Below the pieces are notes generated by a model. The model saw only the letters and a program-made list of their open reading frames with translations. It was not told the DNA's origin and made no database searches. Shown piece after piece: positions 52,859 through 62,286 of a stretch of 64,000 nucleotides of DNA; position 1 is the first letter of the stretch, and each line of letters starts with the position of its first letter. The DNA comes from Ignavibacteria bacterium (GTDB taxonomy: Bacteria; Bacteroidota; Ignavibacteria; Kapaibacteriales; UBA2268), in the NCBI GenBank assembly GCA_026417135.1, contig JAOADV010000008.1, forward strand, positions 37,111 to 101,110. Reading direction: 5' to 3'. A program made the translations under genes and the position numbers.

Positions 52859-54262
52859 ATGAATGAACATAAAGTTGACCTTGTCGTGATTGGCTCTGGA
52901 CCTGGAGGTTACGTAGCCTCGGTTCGAGCTTCACAGTTGGGTTTGAAAACAATATGTGTAGAACGCAGCGAACTTGGTGGGATTTGCTTAAATTGGGGTT
53001 GTATCCCTTCGAAAGCACTTTTGAAATCAGCTGAATACGCAAACTTTTTTAAAGAGGCAAAATCCTTCGGCTTTGATGTCAAAGATTATTCAATCGATTT
53101 CCAAAATGTAATCAAACGAAGTCGAGAAGTAGCAAACAGAATGTCCAATGGAGTTTCATTTTTATTTAAGAAATATAAAGTACAATTAGTTAGAGGTTTT
53201 GGCAGATTTAAAACAAAGAACTTGATAGAAGTTGTTGATGAAAATGGGAACATAACTGACCTAATTGAAACAAAATTCACAATTATTGCAACTGGCGGGC
53301 GAACGCGTATGTTCGAAACCATCGAGGTCGATAGAAAAAGAGTTCTTACAAGCAGAGAAGCTTTGGTAATCGATGAAATTCCTAAGGATATTATTATTAT
53401 TGGGGCTGGGGCAATAGGAGTTGAATTTTCCTACTTCTTTAATGCTTTTGGTTCGAAAGTTACTTTAGTTGAAATGTTGGATAGAATCCTTCCGTTAGAA
53501 GACGAAGAAATTTCGAAAGAACTTGAAAAACATTTTAAAAAATCTGGCATAACGATACTGACTAACGCGAAAGTTCTTTCGGCAAAAACAACTGGCGAGC
53601 AAGTCGACGTAATTGTTTCCAAAAGCGGTGGAAAAGAAGAAAAACTTACTGCAAGTTACGTCCTGAACGCAATAGGAGTTGAACCAAACACTGAAAATAT
53701 CGGGTTAGAAAACATTGGTGTCCACCTCGAAAAAGGATTCGTAAAAGTTGACAATTTTATGAGAACTAATGTTGAAAATGTTTTTGCCATTGGGGATGTT
53801 GTCGGTCCGCCTTTGCTCGCCCATAAAGCGAGTGCCGAAGGTATTCTTGCTGTAGAGTTTATTGCCGGGACAAATCCTAATCCTATCAATTATCATAATA
53901 TTCCAAGCTGTACTTATTGCCAACCCCAAGTTGCAAGCATCGGTTTAACCGAAAAACAAGCAAAGGAAATGGGACGCAATGTTAGGATTGGAAAATTTCC
54001 ATATACAGCAAACGGGAAAGCACACGGAATCGGCGAAGCAAAGGGCTTTGCGAAGATAGTAATAGACGAAGAATACGGCGAAATACTTGGTGCACACTTA
54101 ATAGGTCCAGATGTAACCGAATTAATTGGAGAAATCGCAGTTGCACGCTCGCTCGAAGCAACGGGTCATTCTTTAGCCAAAATCATTCACCCACACCCAA
54201 CTTTGAGCGAAGCAATTATGGAAGCCGCAGGTGTCGCATATAACGAATCTCCAAATTTGTAA
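52859..54262 (+). CDS. lpdA: Dihydrolipoyl dehydrogenase (E3)
   Basis: FAD-dependent oxidase of dihydrolipoamide in 2-oxo-acid dehydrogenase or glycine-cleavage complexes. It has the FAD motif VIGSGPGGYVAS, the redox-active disulfide in GGICLNWGCIPSK (cysteines near 43 and 48), the NAD motif IIGAGAIGVEFS, and the C-terminal HPHPTLSEA with the catalytic histidine and glutamate. I chose the ATG at 52859; the frame opens to a TTG at 52835. It lies 60 nt after the permease gene. No E1/E2 genes are adjacent. Confidence 0.95.
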   Translation: MNEHKVDLVVIGSGPGGYVASVRASQLGLKTICVERSELGGICLNWGCIPSKALLKSAEYANFFKEAKSFGFDVKDYSIDFQNVIKRSREVANRMSNGVSFLFKKYKVQLVRGFGRFKTKNLIEVVDENGNITDLIETKFTIIATGGRTRMFETIEVDRKRVLTSREALVIDEIPKDIIIIGAGAIGVEFSYFFNAFGSKVTLVEMLDRILPLEDEEISKELEKHFKKSGITILTNAKVLSAKTTGEQVDVIVSKSGGKEEKLTASYVLNAIGVEPNTENIGLENIGVHLEKGFVKVDNFMRTNVENVFAIGDVVGPPLLAHKASAEGILAVEFIAGTNPNPINYHNIPSCTYCQPQVASIGLTEKQAKEMGRNVRIGKFPYTANGKAHGIGEAKGFAKIVIDEEYGEILGAHLIGPDVTELIGEIAVARSLEATGHSLAKIIHPHPTLSEAIMEAAGVAYNESPNL

Positions 54263-54315
54263 TTAAAAAAAAATTAAAATTTGTCGATAATTTAATTGTA
54301 AGCCTATAGTTCAAG

Positions 54316-55002
54316 ATGAACGTCGCTGGAATTGGAAGTGAAAGGGTAGTCACTTTATTCCCTCATTATTCTGATACTGAGGACCGTGTTGTTTCCTCTG
54401 CAAACCGAACAGATTCTGTCGAACTTTTTAAGAAAAGATTTCCCTTCGACAAAAAGGAGGAAAGCCCTAAAAATTCTAAAATTTCTAAAGTTTATGGTAA
54501 GGAATTATCTCCGGAAGAAGAGAAACGGGTCGAAGAGTTGAAAAAAATCGAATCCAAAGTTAAAGCACACGAAATGGCTCATATCGCAGCCGGAGGTGGT
54601 TTAGTTCGTGGTGGAGCAACTTATACTTACGAAGTAGGACCCGATGGCAAACGATATATTGTCGGAGGCGAAGTCAAAATCGATATGAGTGTCGACCCCG
54701 AAAATCCAGAAGCTACTATACAAAAAATGCAGCAAGTTCAACGTGCTGCATTGGCACCGGTCGACCCTTCCCCGCAAGATAGAAGCGTTGCCCAACAAGC
54801 TTCGAATATCGAGGCCCAAATGCGAATGAAACTCTTGCAAGAAAAAGCAAAAGGTTTAAAAGGAAATTATAAATCTTATAATTCAAACGATATAAGTCGT
54901 TATTTTCAAGTAAATAATGATAAAGATGTTGGTCAAACCGATTTAATAATCAATGCTTCCTCGGTAGGTAGTTTAAAAAGAAAGTTGGACATACTGATTT
55001 AA
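54316..55002 (+). CDS. SprA-related putative metalloprotease
   Basis: A 228-residue protein matching the SprA-related family of putative metallopeptidases. The core is KVKAHEMAHIAAGGG, with an HExxH zinc motif (HEMAH), followed by GGATYTYEVGPDGKRY and DRSVAQQASNIEAQMRMKL. No signal peptide is visible, so it is probably cytoplasmic or tethered by unknown means. The N-terminal 75 residues are low-complexity and polar. It is not the giant SprA/Sov translocon protein despite the family name. It stands alone, with lpdA upstream and a hairpin downstream. Confidence 0.8.
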   Translation: MNVAGIGSERVVTLFPHYSDTEDRVVSSANRTDSVELFKKRFPFDKKEESPKNSKISKVYGKELSPEEEKRVEELKKIESKVKAHEMAHIAAGGGLVRGGATYTYEVGPDGKRYIVGGEVKIDMSVDPENPEATIQKMQQVQRAALAPVDPSPQDRSVAQQASNIEAQMRMKLLQEKAKGLKGNYKSYNSNDISRYFQVNNDKDVGQTDLIINASSVGSLKRKLDILI

Positions 55003-55102
55003 TTTCTTCTCGTTTCCTTTCATCTTCAAAAAATAGAAACCCTTTAACACTTTTTCTGTATTCAGTAGGCTTGAGCTTTGTTGATGGAATAAAATTTCCT
55101 TT

Positions 55103-55137
55103 CCAAAAAAAATTGGGGATTAAATTTTAATCCCCAA
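55103..55137 (-). terminator. Terminator of dnaK
   Basis: On the minus strand a 12-bp stem (TTGGGGATTAAA at 55113-55124 with TTTAATCCCCAA at 55126-55137; the innermost A-T pairs probably open to form the loop) is followed by a run of eight T. It lies 27 nt after the dnaK stop. Confidence 0.88.
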
Positions 55138-55164
55138 ATTATTTGAATACAACAAATTTTATAC

Positions 55165-57075
55165 TTACTTATCATCTACAACAGTGAAATCAGCCTCTTC
55201 GACATTCGATTTATCTTTCTCTTTGGTTTCGGTGGTTTGCGAAGCACTCGGTCCAGAACTTGCTGTTGCGCCAGCTTGTTGATAGATACGAGTCGATGCC
55301 TCGCTCCAAGCCTGATTTAAAGCATCGATAGCAGAGCGGATTTCAGAAATATTATTTTCTTTGACTGCCTTATCTAAGCGGTCTCGTGCATTTACTATTT
55401 TAGAATGAAATTCTGGTGGTATTCTGTCGCCAAGCTCTTTTAGTTGCTTGTCTGTCGAATAAATTAGGTTATCTGCTTGATTCTTAAGGTCAACTTCTTC
55501 CTTTCGGCGCCGGTCTTCTTCGGAATGCATTTGAGCTTCGCGCTTCATTCGCTCGACTTCATCCTTGCTTAAGCCGCTGGAAGCTTCGATTCTGATGTTT
55601 TGTTCCTTGTTCGTAGCTTTATCCTTTGCCGAGACGTGCAAAATTCCATTCGCATCGATATCGAAAGTTACTTCGATTTGTGGAACGCCGCGTGGCGCAG
55701 GTGGAATTCCATCAAGATGGAAACGACCAAGAGAGCGATTATCTCTTGCAAGCGGTCGTTCGCCTTGAAGAACGTGTATCTCGACTGAGGTTTGGTTATC
55801 AGTTGCAGTGGAGAAAATTTCAGTTTTTCGAGTTGGAATTGTAGTGTTCGCAGGAATCATTACTGTCATTACACCACCGAGAGTTTCAACCCCAAGGCTA
55901 AGTGGTGTAACATCGAGAAGTAGAATATCTCCGACTTCGCCAGAAAGGACAGCTCCTTGGATTGCAGCACCAATAGCTACAACTTCGTCGGGATTAACGC
56001 CTTTAGAAGGTTCCTTTCCAAAAAAGTTACGAACCAATTCTTGAATTTTGGGGATTCTTGTCGAACCACCAACTAAAATAACTTCGTCAATTTGCGCAGG
56101 CGTTAGCTTTGCATCTTGTAAGGCTTTTTCGACTGGACCAAGAGTTTTTTCGAACAAGTCCATACATAAGCTTTCGAACTTTGCTCTTGTAATAGTCATA
56201 TTCAAGTGCTTGGGCCCTTCGCTTGTTGCGGTAATAAAAGGTAGATTAATTTCGGTTTGTAGAAGTTGGGAAAGTTCACATTTAGCTTTTTCCGCAGCTT
56301 CTCGTAATCTTTGCAAAGCCATAGGGTCTTTTCTCAAATCGACACCTTCTTGCTTCAAAAATTCCTCGGCGATATAATCGACAAGGCGTTGGTCGAAGTT
56401 ATCACCGCCAAGGTGTGTATCGCCATTAGTAGATTTTACTTCGAAAACTCCTTCGCCTATTTCAAGAATTGAAATATCGAAGGTACCACCCCCAAGGTCG
56501 TAAACTGCTACCGTAAGATTTTTCCCCTTTTTGTCCAGTCCATAAGCCAAAGCAGCAGCAGTTGGTTCATTAATTATTCTTCTTACATTTAATCCTGCAA
56601 TTTCGCCCGCATCCTTTGTCGCTTGTCTCTGTGCATCGTTAAAATAGGCTGGGACAGTTATTACTGCATCGGTTACTTTCTGCCCAAGATAGTCTTCCGC
56701 AGTTTGTTTCATTTTTTGTAGAATCATAGCCGAAATTTCGGGAGGAGAATATAATCTATTATTAATCTCGACACGGACAGAATTACCATCGGGAGAATTG
56801 ACAACCTTGTATGGAACCATCTTTGATTCTTCTTCTACTTCGTAGGGACGGCGCCCCATAAAGCGTTTAATTGAATATACAGTGTTCAACGGATTTGTAA
56901 TTGCTTGCCGTTTTGCAGATTGACCAACCAATCGTTCCCCAGTTTTGGTAAAAGCAACAACCGAAGGAGTTGTTCGACTTCCTTCGCTGTTTGCAATTAC
57001 AACTGGAGAACTACCCTCCATCACAGCAACAACCGAATTTGTAGTTCCTAAATCAATTCCTATAATCTTTCCCAT
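55165..57075 (-). CDS. dnaK: Molecular chaperone DnaK (Hsp70)
   Basis: ATP-driven cytoplasmic chaperone. The nucleotide-binding domain has [28 protein letters not shown] and [11 protein letters not shown]; the substrate domain has [16 protein letters not shown] and [17 protein letters not shown]. The C-terminus is a modified DDK tail (ADFTVVDDK) where many bacteria have an EEVDFEEV-type end. The length of 636 residues is normal. It is preceded by two Hsp20 genes on the same strand, with hairpins between; dnaJ and grpE are not in the window. No CIRCE-like inverted repeat was seen upstream. Confidence 0.97.
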   Translation of the reverse strand: MGKIIGIDLGTTNSVVAVMEGSSPVVIANSEGSRTTPSVVAFTKTGERLVGQSAKRQAITNPLNTVYSIKRFMGRRPYEVEEESKMVPYKVVNSPDGNSVRVEINNRLYSPPEISAMILQKMKQTAEDYLGQKVTDAVITVPAYFNDAQRQATKDAGEIAGLNVRRIINEPTAAALAYGLDKKGKNLTVAVYDLGGGTFDISILEIGEGVFEVKSTNGDTHLGGDNFDQRLVDYIAEEFLKQEGVDLRKDPMALQRLREAAEKAKCELSQLLQTEINLPFITATSEGPKHLNMTITRAKFESLCMDLFEKTLGPVEKALQDAKLTPAQIDEVILVGGSTRIPKIQELVRNFFGKEPSKGVNPDEVVAIGAAIQGAVLSGEVGDILLLDVTPLSLGVETLGGVMTVMIPANTTIPTRKTEIFSTATDNQTSVEIHVLQGERPLARDNRSLGRFHLDGIPPAPRGVPQIEVTFDIDANGILHVSAKDKATNKEQNIRIEASSGLSKDEVERMKREAQMHSEEDRRRKEEVDLKNQADNLIYSTDKQLKELGDRIPPEFHSKIVNARDRLDKAVKENNISEIRSAIDALNQAWSEASTRIYQQAGATASSGPSASQTTETKEKDKSNVEEADFTVVDDK

Positions 57076-57118
57076 AGCTAACCTCTTTATTTATCAAAAC
57101 ATATTTTTCAAAATAATT

Positions 57119-57142
57119 GCAAAAGTGGTTCCCCACTTTTGC
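57119..57142 (-). terminator. Hairpin between hsp20 and dnaK
   Basis: A perfect 10-bp inverted repeat (GCAAAAGTGG at 57119-57128 with CCACTTTTGC at 57133-57142) and a 4-nt loop. The minus-strand tail (AATTATTTTG) is only partly T-rich, so this may be a weak terminator or an mRNA processing or stability element. Confidence 0.55.
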
Positions 57143-57188
57143 AATATAATAATTATTTGACGACCTAAATTCCAAACTATTACAGAAC

Positions 57189-57626
57189 TTATTTAACTTC
57201 GACCTGAACACTTTTCGGCTTTTTTACCTCGCTTTTCGCTACCGAAATAGTCAAAACGCCGTTTTCGAATTTTGCGTTAACTTTGGTTGTATCCAGTTCA
57301 TCGGTTAATTGAAAGGCTCGATGAAAGTTGCCAAAAGCTCTTTCGCTGCGACAGCAGGTTTTGTTTTCGAGCGATTCACTTACTCTTTTCGTACCACTTA
57401 TGCTTAAAATTCGATTTTCGTCTATCGAGATATTGATATCTTCTTTTCTTACACCGGGTAATTCAACTTCAAAATTGACGTAAACGTCATTTTCCCATAT
57501 ATCGACACTTGGAGTAAATTCTCCTTGTTCATACGATTCCTTCCCGATTGTCGAATCAATTATGTTCGACAAATTTCTTATCATATTTTCTACTTCCCAG
57601 AAGGGATTGAATTTTCTTGTTCTCAT
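57189..57626 (-). CDS. Small heat shock protein Hsp20 (second copy)
   Basis: A 145-residue alpha-crystallin-domain protein that holds unfolding proteins for DnaK. The domain covers about residues 40-140 with VNFEVELPGVRKEDINISID and a C-terminal GVLTISVAKSEVKKP in which the usual GVL motif is present. The C-terminal I-x-I-type tail appears as VQVEVK. A strong ribosome binding site (GGAGGTG) precedes it. It differs from the neighbouring Hsp20 by an inserted CCR motif (NKTCCRSERAFG), where the other copy has RNFIRIERSFG. Confidence 0.92.
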   Translation of the reverse strand: MRTRKFNPFWEVENMIRNLSNIIDSTIGKESYEQGEFTPSVDIWENDVYVNFEVELPGVRKEDINISIDENRILSISGTKRVSESLENKTCCRSERAFGNFHRAFQLTDELDTTKVNAKFENGVLTISVAKSEVKKPKSVQVEVK

Positions 57627-57653
57627 TTTTCACCTCCATTTCCTTATTAAAGT

Positions 57654-57689
57654 TTTAAAAAAACGTTCCCACCCGCTTTGGGTGGGAAC
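57654..57689 (-). terminator. Terminator between the two Hsp20 genes
   Basis: On the minus strand a perfect 10-bp stem (GTTCCCACCC at 57665-57674 with GGGTGGGAAC at 57680-57689), a 5-nt loop and a seven-T tract. It lies 9 nt after the stop of the 57699-58142 gene, so that gene can be expressed alone. Confidence 0.88.
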
Positions 57690-57698
57690 TTCTAAATT

Positions 57699-58142
57699 TT
57701 ACGAAATTGGTATCTCAATTCGTTTCGGTGGTTCAGGTTCGACTTTTTCAAGTGTAATTGTTAACACTCCATTTTCGAACTTGGCGCTAACGTTATCGCG
57801 CTTGACATTGTCGGGCAACATAAAGGACCTTTGGAATGAGCCGAAACTTCGCTCGATACGAATAAAATTTCGACTTTTGTCCTCGGTCTTTACTTCTCGC
57901 TTCTTCTCACCTTCGATTGTGAGAATATTTTCGTCGTTAATCGAGACTTTAACATCTTCCTTGCTGACGCCGGGTATCTCAACCGTAACATAGAGATGCT
58001 TTTCATCCTCTGTAATATCGACACGAGGGGAGAAATCGCTTGCCGAAACAGTAATACCTTTGCCAAAGTCTTCGAACATTTCGCTCATTCTTCGAGCCAA
58101 GGTTTCGAAGCTTCGGAAAGGATCAAATCTGATGATTGCCAT
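57699..58142 (-). CDS. Small heat shock protein Hsp20 (first copy)
   Basis: A 147-residue alpha-crystallin-domain chaperone. It has VTVEIPGVSKEDVKVSIN, FIRIERSFGSFQRSF and ENGVLTITLEKVEP, with an I-x-I-type tail (RIEIPIS) that mediates oligomer assembly. It starts with MAIIRFDPFRSFETLARRM, as many bacterial sHsps do. It is the first gene of the heat-shock group, ahead of the second Hsp20 and dnaK. The rfbC gene diverges from it across about 300 nt of AT-rich DNA. Confidence 0.93.
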   Translation of the reverse strand: MAIIRFDPFRSFETLARRMSEMFEDFGKGITVSASDFSPRVDITEDEKHLYVTVEIPGVSKEDVKVSINDENILTIEGEKKREVKTEDKSRNFIRIERSFGSFQRSFMLPDNVKRDNVSAKFENGVLTITLEKVEPEPPKRIEIPIS

Positions 58143-58397
58143 TTTTACCTCCCTATTTTGTTAAACATCCATAAAACAAATTTGAAAAAAGTAATAACTG
58201 AAAAATTGTGCCAATCTTCTTTATTCTGTAAATTTTTCATAATGCTTGCCATTTTTACAGAATTTAATCTCGAAAAAAATTTACAACACTGACATAACAA
58301 CATAACCTATGCAAAATTGTCGTATATTTTTGGATTTAAAAATTAATGTTGAAATTATTATTGATTTAAAGTTAAAATTCGACTTTATGAAAATTTC
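58143..58397. other. Divergent intergenic region hsp20 / rfbC
   Basis: AT-rich non-coding DNA. I found no CIRCE-like or other clear operator for the heat-shock genes. The rfbC-proximal end holds the putative promoter listed separately. Confidence 0.4.
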
Positions 58398-58424
58398 TTT
58401 GTAGCGGAATTTTTTCTAATTTTG
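58398..58424 (+). promoter_or_regulatory. Putative TTTG / TAnnTTTG promoter before rfbC
   Basis: TTTG at 58398-58401, a 15-nt spacer, then TAATTTTG at 58417-58424, ending 22 nt before the rfbC start. Spacing and elements are identical to those before the gene at 17102. Confidence 0.5.
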
Positions 58425-58446
58425 AATTTGCTTTCAATACTTTTCA

Positions 58447-59061
58447 ATGAAAGTTATCGAAACCCTAATTCCAGATGTTAAAATTTTGAAGACTTCGAGC
58501 CACCAAGATGAACGCGGCACATTTGCCGAACTCTTGAATGAAAAAGAGATTACAAGTGTGGACAATTCGTTCAAAATTGTTCAAGTAAATTATGCATTCA
58601 ATAAAAATAGAGGAACTCTTCGTGGCTTCCATTTTCAATCGATACCATTCCAGCAAACAAAAGTTGTTCTTTGTTTGCAAGGTGCAATAATCGACGTTGC
58701 TGTCGATATTCGACCTTCCAGTCCTTCTTTCAAAAAGTTTGTGTCCTTTTTTATGTTAGGACAAAATACGGATTTACAAGTTGTAGAAAAACATCCCAAA
58801 ATTTCTTACGATTACATTGTTGAATTCCCAAACAAAGTTTATATACCGAAAGGCTTTGCCCACGCTTATCTAACTTTGGTCCCAAACTCTGAAATTGTAT
58901 ACTTTTTGGATGTTGGTTACCAACCAGATTTCGACAGAAGCATTCGTTTCGACGACCCCGATATTAATTTCCCTTGGCCCGAAATCCAAGATAAATTTAT
59001 AATCTCGAAAAAGGACGAATCTGCCTTGTTTCTTAAAGATTTAGACATAAGAGAATTATAA
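58447..59061 (+). CDS. rfbC: dTDP-4-dehydrorhamnose 3,5-epimerase
   Basis: Third enzyme of dTDP-L-rhamnose synthesis. The cupin fold is shown by SSHQDERGTFAELLNE, the catalytic histidine region GTLRGFHFQS, VVLCLQGAIIDVAVDIRPSS, and YIPKGFAHAYLTL. The length of 204 residues is slightly above the usual 180-190. It opens a tight plus-strand group with rfbB (3 nt gap) and rfbD. The gene for the first enzyme, rfbA, is missing from this group. Confidence 0.93.
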   Translation: MKVIETLIPDVKILKTSSHQDERGTFAELLNEKEITSVDNSFKIVQVNYAFNKNRGTLRGFHFQSIPFQQTKVVLCLQGAIIDVAVDIRPSSPSFKKFVSFFMLGQNTDLQVVEKHPKISYDYIVEFPNKVYIPKGFAHAYLTLVPNSEIVYFLDVGYQPDFDRSIRFDDPDINFPWPEIQDKFIISKKDESALFLKDLDIREL

Positions 59062-59064
59062 ATA

Positions 59065-60123
59065 ATGCATTCACTACTTGTAACTGGGGGTTGCGGCTTT
59101 ATTGGTACGAACTTTATTAGATATATTTTCACAAAAACAGATTACAATGGAATTGTGATAAACCTCGATAAATTAACTTATGCTGCAAATCCAGAAAATT
59201 TGTCCGATATTGCCGAAATGTTTCCTACACGCTACTTTTTAGAAGTGGGGGATATTTGCGATATTAAAAAAGTTTCCAAAATCGTCGAAGATTACAATGT
59301 GGATGCTATTGTAAATTTCGCAGCGGAATCGCACGTCGACCGTTCAATTTATGGACCAAAAGATTTTCTACAAACTAATGTGGTTGGAACATTTGTACTT
59401 CTGGAAACCATTCGGCTTTACTTAGAAAGAGGAAAATCTATTCGATTTCATCAAATTTCGACCGACGAAGTGTTTGGCTCGTTAGCTCCGCAAGTACAAT
59501 CTTACGAAAATTCACCTTACTTACCTCGGAGCCCATATTCAGCTTCGAAGGCAAGCGCCGACCATTTCGTCAATGCATATATCAACACTTATCAAATTCC
59601 TGCAACGATTTCCATTTGTTCTAACAATTATGGTCCTTATCAATTCCCCGAAAAACTCATTCCTTTAATGATTCTTAATATGTTGGAAGGCAAAGAACTT
59701 CCGGTTTACGGCGATGGTTTAAATGTTCGGGATTGGCTATATGTCGAAGACCACTGCGAAGCTATTTGGTTGATTTTGCATCAAGGAAGACTTGGTGAAA
59801 CATACAACATCGGTGGAGAAAATGAATGGGAAAACATTAAACTAGTCAATCTTTTATGTGAATTAGTAGCAAAAAAAATCAATAAAAAAACTGATGAATT
59901 AAAAAAATTAATTAAATTTGTGAGCGATAGACCCGGACACGATAAAAGATATGCATTAAATTGCGATAAAATTAAACGAGAACTTAATTGGAAGCCGAAA
60001 GTTGATTTTATCGAAGGGCTAAATTTAACAATCGATTGGTATTTGCAAAATTCATTATGGCTCCACAAAGTTAAAAGCGGTGAATATATAAAATGGATAG
60101 AGAAAAATTATTTGTTTAGATAA
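59065..60123 (+). CDS. rfbB: dTDP-glucose 4,6-dehydratase
   Basis: Second step of dTDP-L-rhamnose synthesis, an NAD-dependent short-chain dehydrogenase/reductase. It shows the Rossmann motif VTGGCGFIGTNFIRYI, the family's ISTDEVFGSL, and the catalytic YSASK in SPYSASKASADHF, then NNYGPYQFPEKLIP and DGLNVRDWLYVEDHC. The length of 352 residues is typical. It lies 3 nt after rfbC and is followed directly by rfbD, whose ATG comes right after its stop. Confidence 0.96.
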   Translation: MHSLLVTGGCGFIGTNFIRYIFTKTDYNGIVINLDKLTYAANPENLSDIAEMFPTRYFLEVGDICDIKKVSKIVEDYNVDAIVNFAAESHVDRSIYGPKDFLQTNVVGTFVLLETIRLYLERGKSIRFHQISTDEVFGSLAPQVQSYENSPYLPRSPYSASKASADHFVNAYINTYQIPATISICSNNYGPYQFPEKLIPLMILNMLEGKELPVYGDGLNVRDWLYVEDHCEAIWLILHQGRLGETYNIGGENEWENIKLVNLLCELVAKKINKKTDELKKLIKFVSDRPGHDKRYALNCDKIKRELNWKPKVDFIEGLNLTIDWYLQNSLWLHKVKSGEYIKWIEKNYLFR

Positions 60124-60987
60124 ATGAAAATTCTTTTAATAGGAAGTAAAGGACAGTTAGGGACGGAATTTCTTAACCATTTTTTGATGAATAATATTGA
60201 TTTTTTCGAAGCAGACTTACCAAGTATTGACATATATAACATTAACAATGTTTGCCAACTTATTAGAAATGTTAAACCAGAAATTGTAATTAATTGCGCT
60301 GCATATAACTTTGTTGACAAGGCTGAATCGGAACGATGGAATGCAATAAAAGTTAATACAATCGGGATTAAGAATTTGGCTTATGCTTGCCAAAAGTTCG
60401 ACTCGTTTTTGGTTCACTTTAGCACAGATTATGTATTTGATGGGGAAAAACATACACTCTATTGCGAAGAAGACAAGCCAAATCCAATTAACTTTTATGG
60501 CTTATCAAAACATCTCGGGGAACTTGCAATATCCGAAGAGCTTGATATTTATTTAATTCTTCGGGTCAGCTGGCTATATGGCTATGGAACGCAAAATTTC
60601 ATAGTAAAGTTTTTAAGCTGGGTTGAAAATTCCGATAACGTAAGGGTTCCAATCGACGAAGTTTCTGTCCCAACTTCCACTTCGACAGTTGTCGATTTAA
60701 CAATGCGTTCAATCGAGGAAGGGCTTGTTGGAATCTATCATCTTACAAATTCTGGTTATGCCAGCCGTTTCGAGTGGGCTTTAGAAATAAAAAAATACCT
60801 TGGCTTGCGCGTCGAAGTAGCCCCAGCCCATTCTGATGAACTTAATTTGCCTGCCCGAAGACCAAAATTCTCTGCTATGAGCAATAAAAAAATTGCCGAC
60901 GCATTAGGAATAGAAATTCCACCTTGGCGAGATGCATTAGAAAACTTTTTTAAAGGTTTTTCTTCCTTCAAAAAATCCAACTCGTAG
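60124..60987 (+). CDS. rfbD: dTDP-4-dehydrorhamnose reductase
   Basis: Last step of dTDP-L-rhamnose synthesis. The NAD(P)-binding motif is LLIGSKGQLGTEF; VINCAAYNFVDKAE, HFSTDYVFDGEKH and NFYGLSKHLGE (catalytic tyrosine and lysine) follow, and RPKFSAMSNKKI closes the family pattern. The length of 287 residues is usual. It completes rfbC-rfbB-rfbD, which would supply rhamnose for a cell-surface polysaccharide. About 110 nt separate it from the thiolase gene. Confidence 0.94.
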   Translation: MKILLIGSKGQLGTEFLNHFLMNNIDFFEADLPSIDIYNINNVCQLIRNVKPEIVINCAAYNFVDKAESERWNAIKVNTIGIKNLAYACQKFDSFLVHFSTDYVFDGEKHTLYCEEDKPNPINFYGLSKHLGELAISEELDIYLILRVSWLYGYGTQNFIVKFLSWVENSDNVRVPIDEVSVPTSTSTVVDLTMRSIEEGLVGIYHLTNSGYASRFEWALEIKKYLGLRVEVAPAHSDELNLPARRPKFSAMSNKKIADALGIEIPPWRDALENFFKGFSSFKKSNS

Positions 60988-61096
60988 CTGGTTCGATTCG
61001 ACATAACAAAATTGACTATATCTCGAAAAGGTTTTATTTTTCTTCAATTAAAAAAAATGTTTAATTTGCAAAGTGTTTAACTTTCTTAAATGAAAA

Positions 61097-62269
61097 ATGG
61101 GAACATATATCCTTTCTGCTGTAAGAACACCGATTGGTGCCTTTTTAGGTTCGTTGTCGAGCCTTTCTGCTCCGCAACTTGGAGCTATCGTAATTAAAGA
61201 AGCAGTAAAACGAGCTAACATCGATGTAAACGAGATAAGCGAAGTTATTATGGGGCAAGTTCTGCAAGGTGGTGTTGGGCAAGCCCCAGCCCGCCAATCT
61301 GCAATTTATGCTGGACTTCCCGTTAGTGTGCCTTGTTTGACAATAAACAAGGTTTGTGGTAGTGGATTAAAGTCTATTATGCTTGCCGACCAAGCAATTC
61401 GGTGCAAAGATGCTTCGATAATTGTAGCTGGAGGAATGGAATCGATGTCGAATGCTCCGTACTTCGTAAAAAATGCTCGGAATGGATTTAAAATGGGGAA
61501 CGTCGAACTCATCGATATGATGATTCACGATGGCCTTTGGGATGTTTATAATCAAATACATATGGGTAATGCTGGTGAACTTTGCGCCGCCGAATGCAAC
61601 ATTTCGCGACAAGAACAAGATGAGTATGCTATTATGAGTTATAAACGAGCTCTCGAAGCCCAAGAAAAAGGCTGGTTTGCCGAAGAAATTGTACCAGTCG
61701 AAATCGAAGATAGAAAAGGCAAAATTGTAGTGGACAAAGACGAAGAGCCGGGAAAAGTTAATTTCGAAAAAATACCTCAATTAAAACCAGTTTTCAAAAA
61801 GGATGGCACCGTTACTGCTGCAAATGCATCTTCGATTGACGACGGTGCTTCCGCTGTTGTTGTTGCCGACGAAGACATTGCCATTTCTCGTAACTTAAAG
61901 CCATTGGCACGTATCGTTGCCCATTACTCTTATGCCCAAGAACCAAATTGGTTTACAACTGCACCAGCAAAAGCAATCGTTAAGGTATGCGAAAAGGCAG
62001 GAATGAAAGTTGATGATATCGACTTATTCGAAATTAACGAAGCCTTTTCTGTCGTTCCTATCGTAACTTGTAGGGAATTGAATTTACCTTACGACAAAGT
62101 GAATATTCACGGTGGTGCTGTTTCGCTTGGCCACCCAATCGGAGCTTCTGGCGCAAGAGTTTTGACAACACTTATCTACGCACTAAAACGAACTGGTGGC
62201 CGCTTCGGATTAGCTACACTTTGTATTGGTGGTGGCGAGGCAAGCGCAATGATTATCGAAATGTTGTAA
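61097..62269 (+). CDS. Acetyl-CoA C-acetyltransferase (thiolase)
   Basis: Condenses or cleaves acetyl-CoA/acetoacetyl-CoA. The nucleophilic cysteine is C87 in NKVCGSGLKSI; the histidine motif is GGAVSLGHPIGASGAR, and the C-terminal active-site cysteine is in LCIGGGEAS, a slight variant of the common CIGGGQG. The length of 390 residues is typical for the biosynthetic type. It is the last plus-strand gene, convergent with murC, with only 17 nt between stops. The substrate range beyond acetyl-CoA is unknown. Confidence 0.93.
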   Translation: MGTYILSAVRTPIGAFLGSLSSLSAPQLGAIVIKEAVKRANIDVNEISEVIMGQVLQGGVGQAPARQSAIYAGLPVSVPCLTINKVCGSGLKSIMLADQAIRCKDASIIVAGGMESMSNAPYFVKNARNGFKMGNVELIDMMIHDGLWDVYNQIHMGNAGELCAAECNISRQEQDEYAIMSYKRALEAQEKGWFAEEIVPVEIEDRKGKIVVDKDEEPGKVNFEKIPQLKPVFKKDGTVTAANASSIDDGASAVVVADEDIAISRNLKPLARIVAHYSYAQEPNWFTTAPAKAIVKVCEKAGMKVDDIDLFEINEAFSVVPIVTCRELNLPYDKVNIHGGAVSLGHPIGASGARVLTTLIYALKRTGGRFGLATLCIGGGEASAMIIEML

Positions 62270-62286
62270 TTTTAATTAATTCCGTT

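Noticed and set aside
54316..55002. SprA/Sov T9SS translocon for the SprA-related protein
   Set aside because: The T9SS SprA is a giant outer-membrane protein; this one has 228 residues, no signal peptide and an HExxH motif.
57562..57993. A 143-codon plus-strand open frame across the two hsp20 genes
   Set aside because: It crosses a strong minus-strand terminator and two conserved chaperone genes; it is a shadow frame.
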